A stretch of 64,000 nt of DNA from Symbiodinium natans. Taxonomy: Eukaryota > Sar > Dinophyceae > Suessiales > Symbiodiniaceae. Below, piece by piece: positions 10,080-20,200 of the stretch. Where the stretch lies: the NCBI GenBank assembly GCA_905221605.1, contig CAJNDS010002367.1:1-64000 (forward strand), read 5' to 3'. Position numbers and translations under genes: made by a program. Within the stretch, counting starts at the first letter, position 1; each line of letters opens with the position of its first letter. The notes beneath the pieces are model-generated. The model made no database searches. It saw only the letters and a list, made by a program, of their open reading frames with translations, and was not told where the DNA came from.

Positions 10080-10700
10080 TCAACCGTCCTCCTCCACTTG
10101 CCCAGTGACTGGGGTCCTAGCCTGGCTAGAGGAGGGGAAGAGTATAGCATTGTTTCGCATTCGCGCGACACCCAAGTCCATCAATTCCGTAACATGAAGC
10201 TGCAATTTGAAATGGGTGCAGTTCACACGCACGACGGGCACAACACGCTGTGTACTGGCGAAGGTTGACGTCGATGTCACAAAACGCCTGCGCGATGCCC
10301 AAGCCCCGATGATACCTCCCCAGCGCCGACAAACAGCAGCCACTCTCGCAGTTTCCCTCAGGGACGGGAGGGCAACCCTATAATTCTCGACTCCAGGAGC
10401 GACGTGAGGGAGGCGAGTATAACAACAACCCCAATTCGACTGTTGTTGCCGCCAGAGGTACACTTGTGGAGGCTCAGAGAGGCCTTCGCGCGGCTCTATA
10501 ATTAACCACAGGCTCAAGCACACAGTGCACGCATCAAAGAGGATACAACGCAATGCATCCAATGGGCAGTCGTGAAGGTGTCTATCGCTGTGCCTGGAGG
10601 CGGGCCTACAGCAGGCCGACGTAGGGCTCAACTGCGAGACAATCACAAGCAGCGGAGCAAGACGTTCCATATGGATTTGAGGGCTGGAGGCCTCAACCAT
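10080..10700 (-). CDS. Unrecognised open frame
   Basis: 206 codons open on the minus strand, in line with its neighbours. The composition is plausible but no motif is recognised. It could be a fragment of the gene group around paralogue A. Confidence 0.25.
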   Translation of the reverse strand: MVEASSPQIHMERLAPLLVIVSQLSPTSACCRPASRHSDRHLHDCPLDALRCILFDACTVCLSLWLIIEPREGLSEPPQVYLWRQQQSNWGCCYTRLPHVAPGVENYRVALPSLRETARVAAVCRRWGGIIGAWASRRRFVTSTSTFASTQRVVPVVRVNCTHFKLQLHVTELMDLGVARMRNNAILFPSSSQARTPVTGQVEEDG

Positions 10701-10897
10701 GTCAGTGATGCCTTCCTGAGGGGAAGGCGGTGGACTACCTCGGATCTACAGAGTTGACCTGAGCCAGCACTGCACAGCACCCATGAAAAAGTCCCGCCAA
10801 CACATTCCCTAGAATGCAAAACCGCGAAAGCAGTGTGTAACTGGAGAACGAGACCCTCATGCCTCCAATGCCAAGCATCAGGGAAGGGGGGGGGTCC

Positions 10898-11996
10898 CTA
10901 CTGCATTTTCAGGAGTATGTTTGCATTCGGAGCAAAAGCTCGGAGTACTGCCGGCGCAGGACTCGCAACTGCCCCTTGTGAGTCGGCCAGGACAAAAGAT
11001 CGACACTCGAGGTGCCCACTGCGTTCCCTCATCGCTTGCACGCATTTGACCATCAACAGGGACACAGGCCAGCTACAAGAAGCCAAAACAGGGCAAGGTA
11101 GGTCATTCCAATCGCTTGGGTTGAGGAGCTGCAGGTGCCAGGACGGCCAGCCAACAGTGACGGGTGGATGCGCAGCCCTTACAGCCTGGAGATCATTGTA
11201 GGCATATACAGTGAACGGTGTGCCCACCGGCCAATCTACCAGGGCACAGCACGGAGGGACAGGTAGGTGACTAAGTTGCGAAACAGCGAAGACCCCAAGA
11301 AGGTCTGGCTGCAGGCGGTTCGGGCACAAAGCACATAAGGCAGGGAAAAGTTGAGTGGTAAGTTGGAGAGTGTCCCCTTCAAGAGCTTCTTGTCGAAAGG
11401 GGGCAACGCACCAAACGATTTGAATCATACAGCCTTGATGTTGAGTAACGCGCACAAGGGTGAGATTGGCAACAAGGCCAGCATACCTTACCCTACAACG
11501 AGAAGCTGCTTCACGGACTGACCAAGGGGCAGGCACGTGACGCTGCAAGGTGGACTGTGTGCGAGGCCATTGACTGCCACGGGCCACAGTGGCCCTCTGC
11601 CTGCGGATGAGGAGAATCCATTTGGGCAGGCCAATGATGCTCATGAGCAAGTCGCCCGCCCAGGAGCTGCCTTTGATTAGCAAAGTCAGCTGTCAACGGT
11701 GAACGCAGTCGGAGGAAGCGGAGGCTCGCGAGTGGGAAGTCTCCAACTGCATGGACGTCGTAAGTGCATTCGTCAAGAGGCGTGACTCTAAAGAACGCTC
11801 CGGCGTGTTCCCCCGTGGGAATCGCAAAGAAGGGCATTCCCCTCAGACCTTCCAAGAGAAGTCGGAACCAGTGCGAATTAACTGATGCAAGGCAGGCCAC
11901 AGACTGGATGGCCAATTGGCACCAATGAAGCATGTGCCAATGAAAGTCTAGCCGCCCGAGACCTGTCCGATCTTTATTTCTTGTCTTATGCTCCAA
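10898..11996 (-). pseudogene. Paralogue A of a two-copy gene (LVDWPVGT family), frameshifted
   Basis: Two overlapping minus-strand frames (11,511-11,996 and 10,898-11,683) together encode a protein related to paralogue B about 1.5 kb upstream. Shared blocks are GLVANLTLVRVTQHQGCMI, then ALVDWPVGT followed by V-R-A-A-H-P, and the C-terminal MRERSGHLECRSFVL with ILLK. The change of phase in the overlap means an indel or an unrecognised intron. Function unknown; hydrophobic strands alternate with polar loops as in a small globular domain. Confidence 0.45.
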
Positions 11997-12299
11997 CTAG
12001 GCATCAGTGGCATTTTCAGTGCCGTGAACACTCTGCAATGGCAGGGCAAGAACAACCTTGATGTTGCAGAGATCCACAAGAAGGCGTTGCGCGACTGACG
12101 ATGTCAGTCTTTGCACAGGGTCCTCTCCCTCTCCGCAAAGAGGAATTAGAGGGTTATTGCCTAGGACCAGCGTCAAGGCCACCGGGGACAAATCCAAGGA
12201 CAGAGCTTGCGGCAGAGCAAGAGTACGGGCGTACTCAAGCTGTCTTGGGTCGCTGTCAAGGCAATCTTCCTCTGTTGACATGCTCAAGTTGGGACACAA
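11997..12299 (-). CDS. Short unrecognised frame between paralogues A and B
   Basis: 100 codons start at an ATG (MCPNLSMST) and end one base before paralogue A's first frame. It includes a hydrophobic LLVDLCNIKVVLALPLQSV segment. It may be the 3' end of an upstream gene or an exon of A. Confidence 0.25.
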   Translation of the reverse strand: MCPNLSMSTEEDCLDSDPRQLEYARTLALPQALSLDLSPVALTLVLGNNPLIPLCGEGEDPVQRLTSSVAQRLLVDLCNIKVVLALPLQSVHGTENATDA

Positions 12300-12423
12300 G
12301 GCAACGAGTCGTATAGTGTGGCGGCAGGAAAGTGACGTCGCGGGGCAGCCTCAGACTCACATGAGCCAAAGCTCTACTGCGCTAGTGTGAGCCAAAAAGC
12401 GGCAAGAAGGCGTTACCACAGCA

Positions 12424-13646
12424 TTAAAGTAGGCTGTGGGAGGCGGAGACCAATCTGAACAGGTGACCTTCGAAGGTGAGACACTCATACTTAAGAAGCA
12501 CCCTCGCATCCTCATGGAACGCTGTTTGGATTTTGGTGCACGTGTCCGCAACAAAGCCCTGTTCATCGCAAAGTACGAAAGCACGACTTTCAAGGTCACC
12601 ACTCCGTTGCCGCATGTGTTGCACAATTAGTATTTGCAACCTTAGGACCGGCAGCATTGGATCGATTGTGAGATTGAGAGGGAGCATCCCATCAGGCGGA
12701 TTGACAGTACAGAGGCGCCTACTGAAGTACCCAGGACAGGATGCGCCTCTACCATGTGCTCAAAGGAGGGGAAGGCAACAGCAATAAAGACCGTGCCAAC
12801 AGGCCAATCAACAAGAAAGCTGACTTGAGGGACAGCAAAAGTCAGTCCCTGGACAACTACTTGGATTTGCACCAGATTGAGATCAAGTCGGAAGGCCATG
12901 TTTTCCAGGAGGAGCGGAAGAAGTTCAGCGCCTAGTTGGGGAGAGTTGAGGAGGTACCACTCCGTGCGTGTAGGGTGCAACATGGTATACTTGAGCATAC
13001 ATCCAATCTCGAGTCCAACTTCAACGAGGACGAAGGTGGCGATTTGGCCAACGAAGGCACAGGTCGCACCAAGACCCTGTTCGTGAAAGACGCAGGCCGT
13101 TGGGTGGTGAACTGGTACTCTTGCACTCGTGGCGCACCGGTGCCTTCTCGGCTGGGAAGGGCTCAGAGGCGTTTTAGAACGCCAGGCCAAAACCATGGTG
13201 GGTGGCACGAGCAAGCAGGGTGGGAGGTGACCTTTGGTATGCGAGAAGAGGTGCATGAAGACGGAAAAACAGGCAGACAGGACAGCAAGCTCAACCGAAG
13301 AAAAAACATCTCGAAGCTGCCCAGGGTGGAAGTGGCAATTCTGCAAAATGCAACCGGCCCCAGCAAGTACATTATGCCACATCACACTCACTGAACCCAT
13401 AGCGCGCAGAGTTTGCAACCCCCATTGCTGCCACTCAAGGCATCCGCATCCATCTATCTTCTTTTGCTGGAGGTCAAGTCCCTTGGACCAACAGCGGTGG
13501 ACAAAGCTGGAGAGCCCAACCAATTCGGAGGACTTTGCATCGGCATCCATGTGCACGAATGGAGACCGTGCCAGCCAGCTGTAATGCAAAAGGCAATACT
13601 GGACTCCACGGTGCAGAATTTGTGTATACGAGAAGGGCAGGGCGAA
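12424..13646 (-). pseudogene. Paralogue B, main part, cut by the copia insertion
   Basis: The minus-strand frame from 13,646 to 12,642 continues in another phase from 12,687 to 12,424. It carries SFLVDWPVGT, V-E-A-H-P and, after the phase change, MRQRSGDLESRAFVL with VLLKYE. These align block by block with paralogue A, so an indel near 12,650-12,700 broke B. Its 5' end is not here: reading leaves the gene at 13,646, where the retrotransposon begins, and resumes in the same phase at 31,034-31,100 beyond the element. B was therefore also split by the insertion. Confidence 0.6.
13640..13646. repeat. Left target-site duplication
   Basis: gggcgaa directly precedes the 5' LTR and directly follows the 3' LTR. 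The match can be stretched to 9 bp (gggcgaagt) because the LTR begins with gt. Confidence 0.8.
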
Positions 13647-14181
13647 GTTGATATATGTGACCCTCCTAGTTTCCCAGTTGACACGTGATGTGCACTTGAG
13701 TTGTCTGCGATGAGTGTGAAGCACACGCACGAGGACATGTCAGGCAGTGCAGATTTCTTTTGGCTTGGTGAGACCTTGTTTTGAGTGGGAAGAACCGTTT
13801 TCTGTTCGTTTTCTCGAAACTCGTTTGTCGGAACTCGTTTCCTGTTTGTGACCTGGTATTTGGTGACCAGAAGTGACTCAAGCCAGTTTAGGTCTGCACA
13901 GAGCTCAGCAGAGCACCTAAGAGGTGCTAGGAACCTACCCGCAGTGTTTGGGAGTAGAAGTTCCATGGCTGAGTGTTTTCACCTGAAGTACCTTTGTTTT
14001 CCCATGTCTGGCAGACAGTGTTTGAAGCTGGAGAGCCGTGCTCGCATTGGCTCAAGACGAGCGGAGCTCGAGAAGCTGTGAACAGCGCAGTGAAAAGAGT
14101 CCGCACTTCGTGCTGTGAGGGTTGAGTGTAGTCTTGACCTGAGGTCCCTTAGGCCCCCGTAGCTGTGCCACGAGTTTCAAC
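13647..14181 (+). repeat. 5' LTR (535 bp)
   Basis: Starts gttgatatatg and ends gagtttcaac. It matches 30,500-31,033 with about 99% identity by eye (differences near 13,711, 13,726-13,728, 13,796 and 13,950). It should hold the promoter and transcription start, but I see no clear TATA box. A 21-nt segment at 14,036-14,056 resembles the dinoflagellate spliced leader. Confidence 0.9.
14036..14056 (+). other. Spliced-leader-like 21-mer in the LTR
   Basis: The segment begins ccgt and ends ttggctcaag, like the 21-22-nt dinoflagellate spliced leader as I remember it, with 15 of 21 positions equal. The 10-base 3' match is exact and the middle diverges. The same block is in the 3' LTR at 30,888-30,908. 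It could be chance or a relict. Confidence 0.3.
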
Positions 14182-14182
14182 G

Positions 14183-14194
14183 TGGTAGCGGAGC
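14183..14194 (+). promoter_or_regulatory. Primer-binding site, initiator-Met tRNA type
   Basis: tggtagcggagc begins one base after the LTR end. TGGTA followed by a GAGC block is what the 3' end of an initiator methionine tRNA ending in GCTACCA would pair with, the usual copia primer. The tRNA itself is not in the window. Confidence 0.7.
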
Positions 14195-14207
14195 TTCGTG
14201 CTCCAGC

Positions 14208-17200
14208 ATGGACACTGGTGAAGAAAGTGTGCCTGGACGAGACCGTTCTCCTAGAGGCCGCAGTGCAAGCAGCCTGAGTTCCACAGGGCTTTCTGGTGCA
14301 AGGTCACCAAGTGCCCGTGGGAGAAGAGAACGTGGAAGGTCTTTGCCAGCGCGACCAGCTTCAGTTCCACGCGGAGTAGACCCAAGGCAGTGGACAGCTA
14401 CGACTGGAGCAGGCCATCAGCCACCAGTCGGGGCTGTGCCTTCGTTTGGACCTCAGTTCTACCAGATGGGAACACCCCCTCAGACGGCACCACAAGAACC
14501 CCTTCAAGTTCCGAATATGCAGTTGCCCGTTGCACCTGGAGTAGCTCAACAGATGGAGTTCACAAGAGCAATGCTGCAAGCGCAGGACGAGCAGATCCGA
14601 CAGCAGGCAGCTCAACTTCAACAGATGAGTGCCATGCTTACGCAAGCATTGCAGCTTGCAAGTGCGAATGCTGCCAATGCACAAAATGCAACAGCTACAA
14701 CTTCATCGTCGACGAGTCCTACCCCTGGAGGAAACCCCTCAGCAGCACCTGCGAATGCATCGACTCCTGTGGATATGGAAGTAGACTCTGGTGTACGAAA
14801 CAAGAGAGCAGAGGGTTACATTCCACAGTTGCCTCAGCTGAACTATGCGTCCATGACGAGCAGACATGCTGAAATCCGAGTTTGGACAGCCTACAGAGAC
14901 GAACTTACGAGTTGGCTTTGTTTGCTCGACGACCGCTACGCTACGGAATTGCAAGAAGCGATCAGTAGCAATGTGGAAGTCTTGCAAGTGAGGCTTGAAG
15001 CCGGGAAAGCAGCCCGGTCAACCAAACTTTGGTTTTTGCTTCGTCAGTCCATGAGCAAGTTCCAACGTGGGCAAGATTTGGTGCATCTCATCGAGGTGAA
15101 ACAAATGGGAGCAAGTGCCGGATACGAACTCTGGCGCTCGTTGAACAACGAATTGTCAGTTCGCTCCAGAGTGGAGGGACAGGCCCTCCGCGAACAGGCG
15201 TTAGGCCTGGTGCCACCAAAGCATCTCAAGCGACCACTTGATGTCGCCAGGTGGTACACCACCGAGCTTCTCAAGTTCGAGGCGCAGGTGAAGCATCGCT
15301 TCCCGGAGTTGCTCATCGGAGAACAAGAGGGAGTCCTGTGCCTGATGAAGCACTTGGATTCTGAGACCAAGAGATATCTGCTCCTCCATCACTCAACAAA
15401 GAGCATGGGTGAGCTGATGACTGGTTTGCAGTTTTACGACGAGCAACTTCGTGTGATGGACTTCCAGAGAGAAGGAGCATCCGGGTATGCGAATGCCTTC
15501 AAGGGTGGCAAGGGCGGAAAGGGCGACAGAGACAAGAGCAACAAAGGCTCCAAGGGCAACAAGGGCAACAAAGGCGAGAAAGGAGAAAAGGGACTGAAGG
15601 GTGGCAAAGCGAAAGGAAAGGATAAGAAAGGTGACCAAGGCGGAAAAGGGGACAAAGCTCGAAGCAAGAGCAGAGAGGCGAAGAAGACAGATGTCTGCCG
15701 GAACTGCGGGAAGACTGGACACTGGGCACGCGACTGCTGGGCACCTCCGAAGGACAAAGCCGCAGCGGCGACGAGCCAGGTCATTACAACGCAGCCAGAG
15801 GCACCATCATCTTCATCGTCTGCTTCGGCGAAAGCAGCACCACAGCCCACAACCAAGGGTAGTGGAAAAGCACAGTCATCGATCAAGACGTTTCTGGAAG
15901 GATATCACTTCGGTATGATGCTCACGAACCAGGTGGTTAGTTTTCCTTCAGATGATCGCGTTTACTGGTTGATTGACTCTGGTAGTTCGTTCCACATCAT
16001 CACGAGAGAGACGCTTGAGAGTGATCATGTGAAGGTCCTTGCATGGCTTGAAGGACGCCCGAAGTCGTATGCGGAGACTGCGACAGGAGATTCCGTTGAG
16101 ATTGGCGGATCGACACATGTTTTGGTGGAAGTGTGCTTTGAAACCACCACATCAGCATCACTGAAGAGCAGTTCTGAGCATGAGGGTGACGCTGTGTACA
16201 TGTGTAGGGCTAGGTTTGAAGCCGTCATTTCCGATCAGATCAAGCACAATTTGCTGAACATCAACTTGCTTTGTCAGAATGGAGGTTGGGAGCCAGCAAT
16301 GTGCGACCAGCAGGGCGTAATTACCGTCCGAAAGCACGGCGTAACGCTGAGACCAACCATGTTTGCTTCAGTTAGTTGGCTTGCGTCAGTTCGGAATGAC
16401 CATCCTTTAGCACTGAAACCGCAGGATTTGATCGCCAAAACGGAACAGTTTCGTCGAAGTCGGTCTCGCAAGTCGTCTTCGAGTCGTGATTTTCACCGTT
16501 CGACTTCGAATCGAGGTCATCGCAGCTCTGCGAGAGCGTGTGTTGAGCCCGAAAACCCCGAATTGCTGGATGTTTCATGTCTTGATGAGGTAGTTGATTG
16601 CGAGCTTCAGACGAGCCACGAACATGTTGACCTGGACCAAGGCGAAGCTAAGGACAGACTAAGGACAGTCGATGACGTTTCCGGCTCTGCGAGGGATCAA
16701 CTTCAGTTTTTCAGTCATGTGGATACGCCAGTTGTTCGTGAGCTTGATAGGGATGAACGCCTGATTTTTAGTGAAAACAACAGCGTTATCTCACACAAGC
16801 AACAGGACAACAGCACCACACCAGCAGTCGAGCGGCTTGTATTTGAAAATGACAGCAGCGTTATCTCACACAAGCAACAGGACAACAGCATCACACCAGC
16901 AGTTGAGCGTCTTGTGCATGAGCTTGGTAGGGAAACAGTTGTCTGTCGTGCTTGCTTGGAGGATTTCCCTGATGAGGTTGAGATTGGCAGCTTGGATTGC
17001 TCAAAGAGGCGAAGTTTTCCTAGAGTAGGACAGATAGGAGACCGCCGCTATGGATCCGAGTGCCACGATGCAACGGAGCATTCAAGAGTTGGAAGGCATG
17101 CGCCAGGGGGCGAGACGCAGGAGATTGATACTGTTGGAGGCCAACGCCGCGCAGCACGGCATAGAGCTTCCACAGAATCTCCGAGAGGAACTCCAGGCAA

Positions 17201-20200
17201 CGTATGCCGAGGCGGAGTCCACTGGAGGGGACGAGATGGATCTGGACCCGGAAGGGGATTCGGCAAGGCTGGACCCTTCGACCTCATCGCCTTCGATAGA
17301 GTACATCATGGAAGAGACGGAAGCGGCGGAGGCACCGTCGTCCCACACTGGGGTGAGGGAATTCCAAACGGATCCTTCGATGTCAGAGGCTCCAGCCAAG
17401 GAACCCGCTATGGTGCTGATGAAGCCGACGCCGAAGATCAAATCCAAGGAAAAGGGCAAGGCCATGAGACCGGTTCGGAATTTGCTGCCGGACCATGTGG
17501 ACCAATCGACCATGGGAGTCGATCCTCGGGAGCCATCCGGCCCCACGCCGGGATCATCAGCGCCAACACGGAGAGGAAAACGGCGCTGGGCGTCGACAGG
17601 CTGGATGACGTGGATTGCTCGTCGATTTGGAGGAGCGTGGACGGCACAAGCTCCAGGAACCAGCGACCCACCGGATGCGCCGGTGACGCTGTATTGCCTC
17701 CTGTGCCAGAAGTATGTCACCGAAGCCCATTTGATGAGCGAACCACACGAAGCCAACATGCAGGGCTTCACGCAGGTCATCTCCAAGGAGGGCCTCCGCG
17801 TGACGCAGAACCCGGTGGATTGGGCCACATGGGAGGAAGCTCTTGCCGAACCAGAGCAGCTGGAACTTGGAGTGACAGAAGGCAAGGCTCGCTCAGTGGT
17901 TGCACTGGGACCGAGCGAGTTTCCTCAGCCGAACCCGAAGGAAACAACCGCGGCAGCACCGGCGAGCCCAGGGCCAGGACCATCGACAGTGGTGGTGGAG
18001 ATAGACGAGTCCGACGAGGATTGGGGAGAATGGAGGCCAACCACAGGGGTTCCAGCTCCAACGACCCCAGCACATCCGGAGCATCCCCCTATCTCCATGA
18101 CGCAGCCGCCGGGAGAACCGGTCAGCCCGACAGCAGTGTACACGGAGCACCGCCGGGGCCCCGAGCCCAGGCATGCGAAGAGCACTCTCCGGGTGACACC
18201 TCCATGGCGGGAATCACTTTCCAACCTGGGCTATCATGGTCCGTATCTGCAGCTGCATCTGAGCACACCAGGCCACACCGCAGAAGGGCTGCAAGCCCTC
18301 GGACCTTTGAGGGAGAGCTTCCTGCGGATGCAGGCGAAGGACCATGCCCAACTGCCGGTCAGCTTGACACCCCCGAAAGCCACCAGCGACCTCTCCAGCA
18401 CGGTGATGAGGATGGCAGAAACGATGGAAACAGGAGAAGCGGGGACATTGGTACCGGCAGGAAGGCCATTCAACACAATGAGCCTTCGCGCTCAGCTCGA
18501 GGCGGGGGTCCTCACGGGTCAACAATACGAGGACCGGCGCCGAGCAAGGTCGCAGGACATACAGGCTGCGAGGTCGGTCGCGCCAAGGCTGGCGCTCCCG
18601 ATACCTCCGCCTCCTCCAGTTCCGCGGCCCGAACGCACGCCCGAAACCCCAATTCCGTGGAGTGGCGCGCCGTCGGCTGCATTCATGGAACTTGTCAGGC
18701 GCCGCCGAGATCGCCAAGAGCGCGATCGTTCTCGCTCCCCGTCTCCCTGAAAGGGAGTACGGAGAAGCCCAACCCAATCCTTGCAGCTTTGTCCCAAGAT
18801 GAAAGAAAAGAGCCCGATACGCGACAGCCACAACAGCAGTTTGAGTTAGTCACTGAAGAAGGAATTATTGGTGACAATGTGCGTAGTAAACAGGCAGAGC
18901 TTCAGCACCACATGCAGGGACACGTACCATACATGTCTGACTGTGAGTTTTGCCAGCGCACTAGAGGGACCACTCCAGCCCGAAAGCGTAGCGACCTGAA
19001 CCCGAGAGAGTTTCAGCTTGACCAGTGCTTCTTTCGCAAGTTTGCATTCATCGTACTGGTTCATACCATGAGCTTTGCGATTGCAGTTTGCTTTAGACCT
19101 GAGGGAGAGAGCGCAGCAACAACAGCAGAGCATTTGCATCCCTGGGTCAGGCACTTTGGTGTGAAACAACCGCATGTCATGTCTGATGCAGAGGGACTCA
19201 CGAAGAACATCGCAGCGAGGCTCGCTGATCTTTGTGAGGGTACTGAGGACAGCTTTGCACCCGAAAGGCATGCACCAGCAGCAGAACGAGCCATTAGGAC
19301 CCTGAAAGGAATCGTAGCGACACATGAGCTTGAGTTGCGTGAACATGGCGTTGTTTTGGATGCTGAGTGTGCGGATGTTTTCGACCTTTTGTTTCAATAC
19401 GCAGCACACACGCACAACAGGTTTTCAGTTTCTGTAGGGTCGACCATGACACCCATGCAGAAGATCCGCGGAGATCGCGTGCGACCGCAAGTCACGTATC
19501 CGTTCGGTGCGGTAGCATACGCTAAGATAACGCGGGCTAGAAGACCTGACGCGGATGCCAAGTATGCTCGAGGGATCTACTTGGGACCAGTGCTTGGGAG
19601 CACAGGTCATGCCATGGAAATCCGCTTGGATAGTGGGGAGACGAAACGGGTGATCGCGCCCGGACTCAAATTGCTCTACCCGTTGCGTTTCGACGCAAAT
19701 CTTCTGCCCGGTGCAAAGGCCCTAGATGGCTTCGTGCCCCCGCCTGAAGCACCGAAGACCAAAGAGCTGTTTCTCCCATATGTTCCAGGTGGAGGTCCTC
19801 CCATAGACTGGGTGAGACAACATGGTGTTACACCCAAGTGCCCCGGATGCCAGGAAGGCGTCAGCTCGAGCAGGCATTCCCAAAAGTGTGTGAAGAGATA
19901 CCAAAAATGGTTGCGTGATTCCATCGATGATGCTCTGGAGGCATTAGATGAAGGACCGAAGGTCGACCGAAGACCTGAGGAGCTAATTGGAGAAGACCCA
20001 TACGATGATGACGAGCAAATGAAGCCGAACAAGCGAACACGCTTTGGAGGAGAGGAGGTCCGAGCGTTTGATCCTGAGCAAGCAGGAGTCGGAGACCTAG
20101 AGATCCCGGAGATGTCAGTGCCGGATGCTGACTGGAATGTGTCCGAGTACCAGCCGTCCGAGGCTGAGGATGACGATATGGGAGAAGCTCCAGAGATGGG

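Noticed and set aside
15393-15886. Minus-strand frames rich in leucine, serine and proline over the Gag tail
   Set aside because: Antisense shadow of the G/K-rich repeat in Gag.
17082-17885. 267-codon minus-strand frame opposite the nested ORF
   Set aside because: Composition is that of an antisense shadow of GC-rich coding sequence; no motif.
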